Source: a virus
IMG/VR virus record: IMGVR_UViG_3300010389_000039
Coordinates: 1-42,307 of that record
Strand: one strand, 5' to 3'
Length of the DNA stretch: 42,307 bases
Shown piece after piece: positions 42,146 through 42,307 of the stretch (positions are counted from its first letter, which is position 1; every line of letters begins with the position of its first letter). Below the pieces are notes generated by a model. It ran no database searches, was not told where the DNA came from, and saw only the letters and a program-made list of their open reading frames with translations. A program made the position numbers and the translations under genes.

Positions 42146-42307
42146 TGAAACTCATCACAGAAGAAATCGAATCAGTTGAGTTTCTTGTCGAAAACAAAGG
42201 TGGCAAGAAGCAACTTTATATTGAAGGTGTTTTCTTGCAAGGAAACATCAAAAACCGCAATGGGCGTATGTATCCTATGGAGACACTTCGCCGTGAAGTT
42301 GGAAGAT
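42145..42307 (+). CDS. 21: gp21 prohead core protein and protease, 3' end cut off
   Basis: Only the first 54 codons are in the window. The peptide QLYIEGVFLQGNIKNRNGRM followed by YPMETL matches T4 gp21 LYIEGIFMQAEVVNRNKRLYP. gp21 is the serine-type protease that matures the prohead by cutting core and capsid proteins after (L/I)-x-E. The catalytic residues lie beyond the window. The gene starts at ATG 42,145 in a TAATG overlap. Its presence supports the idea that the LSE and [I/V]-x-E-A sites seen in the accessory island could be processed. Confidence 0.93.
   Translation, partial: MKLITEEIESVEFLVENKGGKKQLYIEGVFLQGNIKNRNGRMYPMETLRREVGR

Noticed and set aside
1-42307. tRNA genes, CRISPR arrays, insertion sequences, diversity-generating retroelements
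   Set aside because: No cloverleaf-like segments, regularly spaced direct repeats, transposase or reverse-transcriptase motifs were seen by eye. Peptide-level repeats in the structural genes are degenerate and in frame.

Overview
This window is the late structural region of a T4-like (contractile-tailed) bacteriophage genome. All recognisable genes are on the + strand. They are tightly packed (TAATG and ATGA overlaps, intergenic gaps under 110 bases) and mostly AT-rich at third codon positions. Gene order, enlarged baseplate proteins rich in 'GIGTT'-type peptides, and small conserved genes around the terminase most resemble marine T4-like myoviruses of cyanobacteria or of similar AT-rich ocean bacteria. 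The host cannot be settled from this sequence, because no photosynthesis or other host-metabolism gene lies in the window.

Layout. Bases 1-25,368 hold the baseplate block: the 3' end of an unidentified protein (with a probable frameshift), gp25, gp6, a giant 4041-residue gp7, gp8, a 2645-residue protein where T4 has gp9-gp12, and two small proteins. Bases 25,391-29,083 hold gp13 and gp14 (neck), gp15 (tail terminator) and gp16 (small terminase). Bases 29,095-34,606 are an accessory island separating gp16 from gp17: a coiled-coil fibre-like protein, a modular Lys/Cys-rich protein, a small relative of one of its modules, a virion-like protein, a small membrane protein and a zinc-ribbon protein. 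Bases 34,631-41,364 hold gp17 (large terminase), two tiny genes, gp18 (sheath), gp19 (tube) and gp20 (portal). Bases 41,394-42,307 hold a 59-codon gp67-like core protein, a 190-residue protein of unknown function and the start of gp21, the prohead protease.

Together these genes build the baseplate, neck, tail, packaging motor and portal. Motifs of the form NTAAATA, including perfect TATAAATA, sit 10-60 bases before many gene starts and look like T4-type late promoters. One sigma70-like promoter is suspected before the membrane-protein gene.

The most interesting signals are these. (1) A protein at 31,243-32,319 has modules separated by four [I/V]-x-E-A sites resembling prohead-protease (gp21) cleavage sites. 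It is followed by a paralogue whose N-terminus looks like a T4 capsid-targeting sequence; this suggests a processed internal-head-protein precursor. (2) At least five degenerate modules are shared among gp7, gp8, the 2645-residue protein, gp14, gp15 and the fibre-like protein. (3) Unusually strong hairpins lie inside several structural genes, including near the starts of gp19 and gp20. (4) There is codon-level evidence for a frameshift just upstream of gp25.
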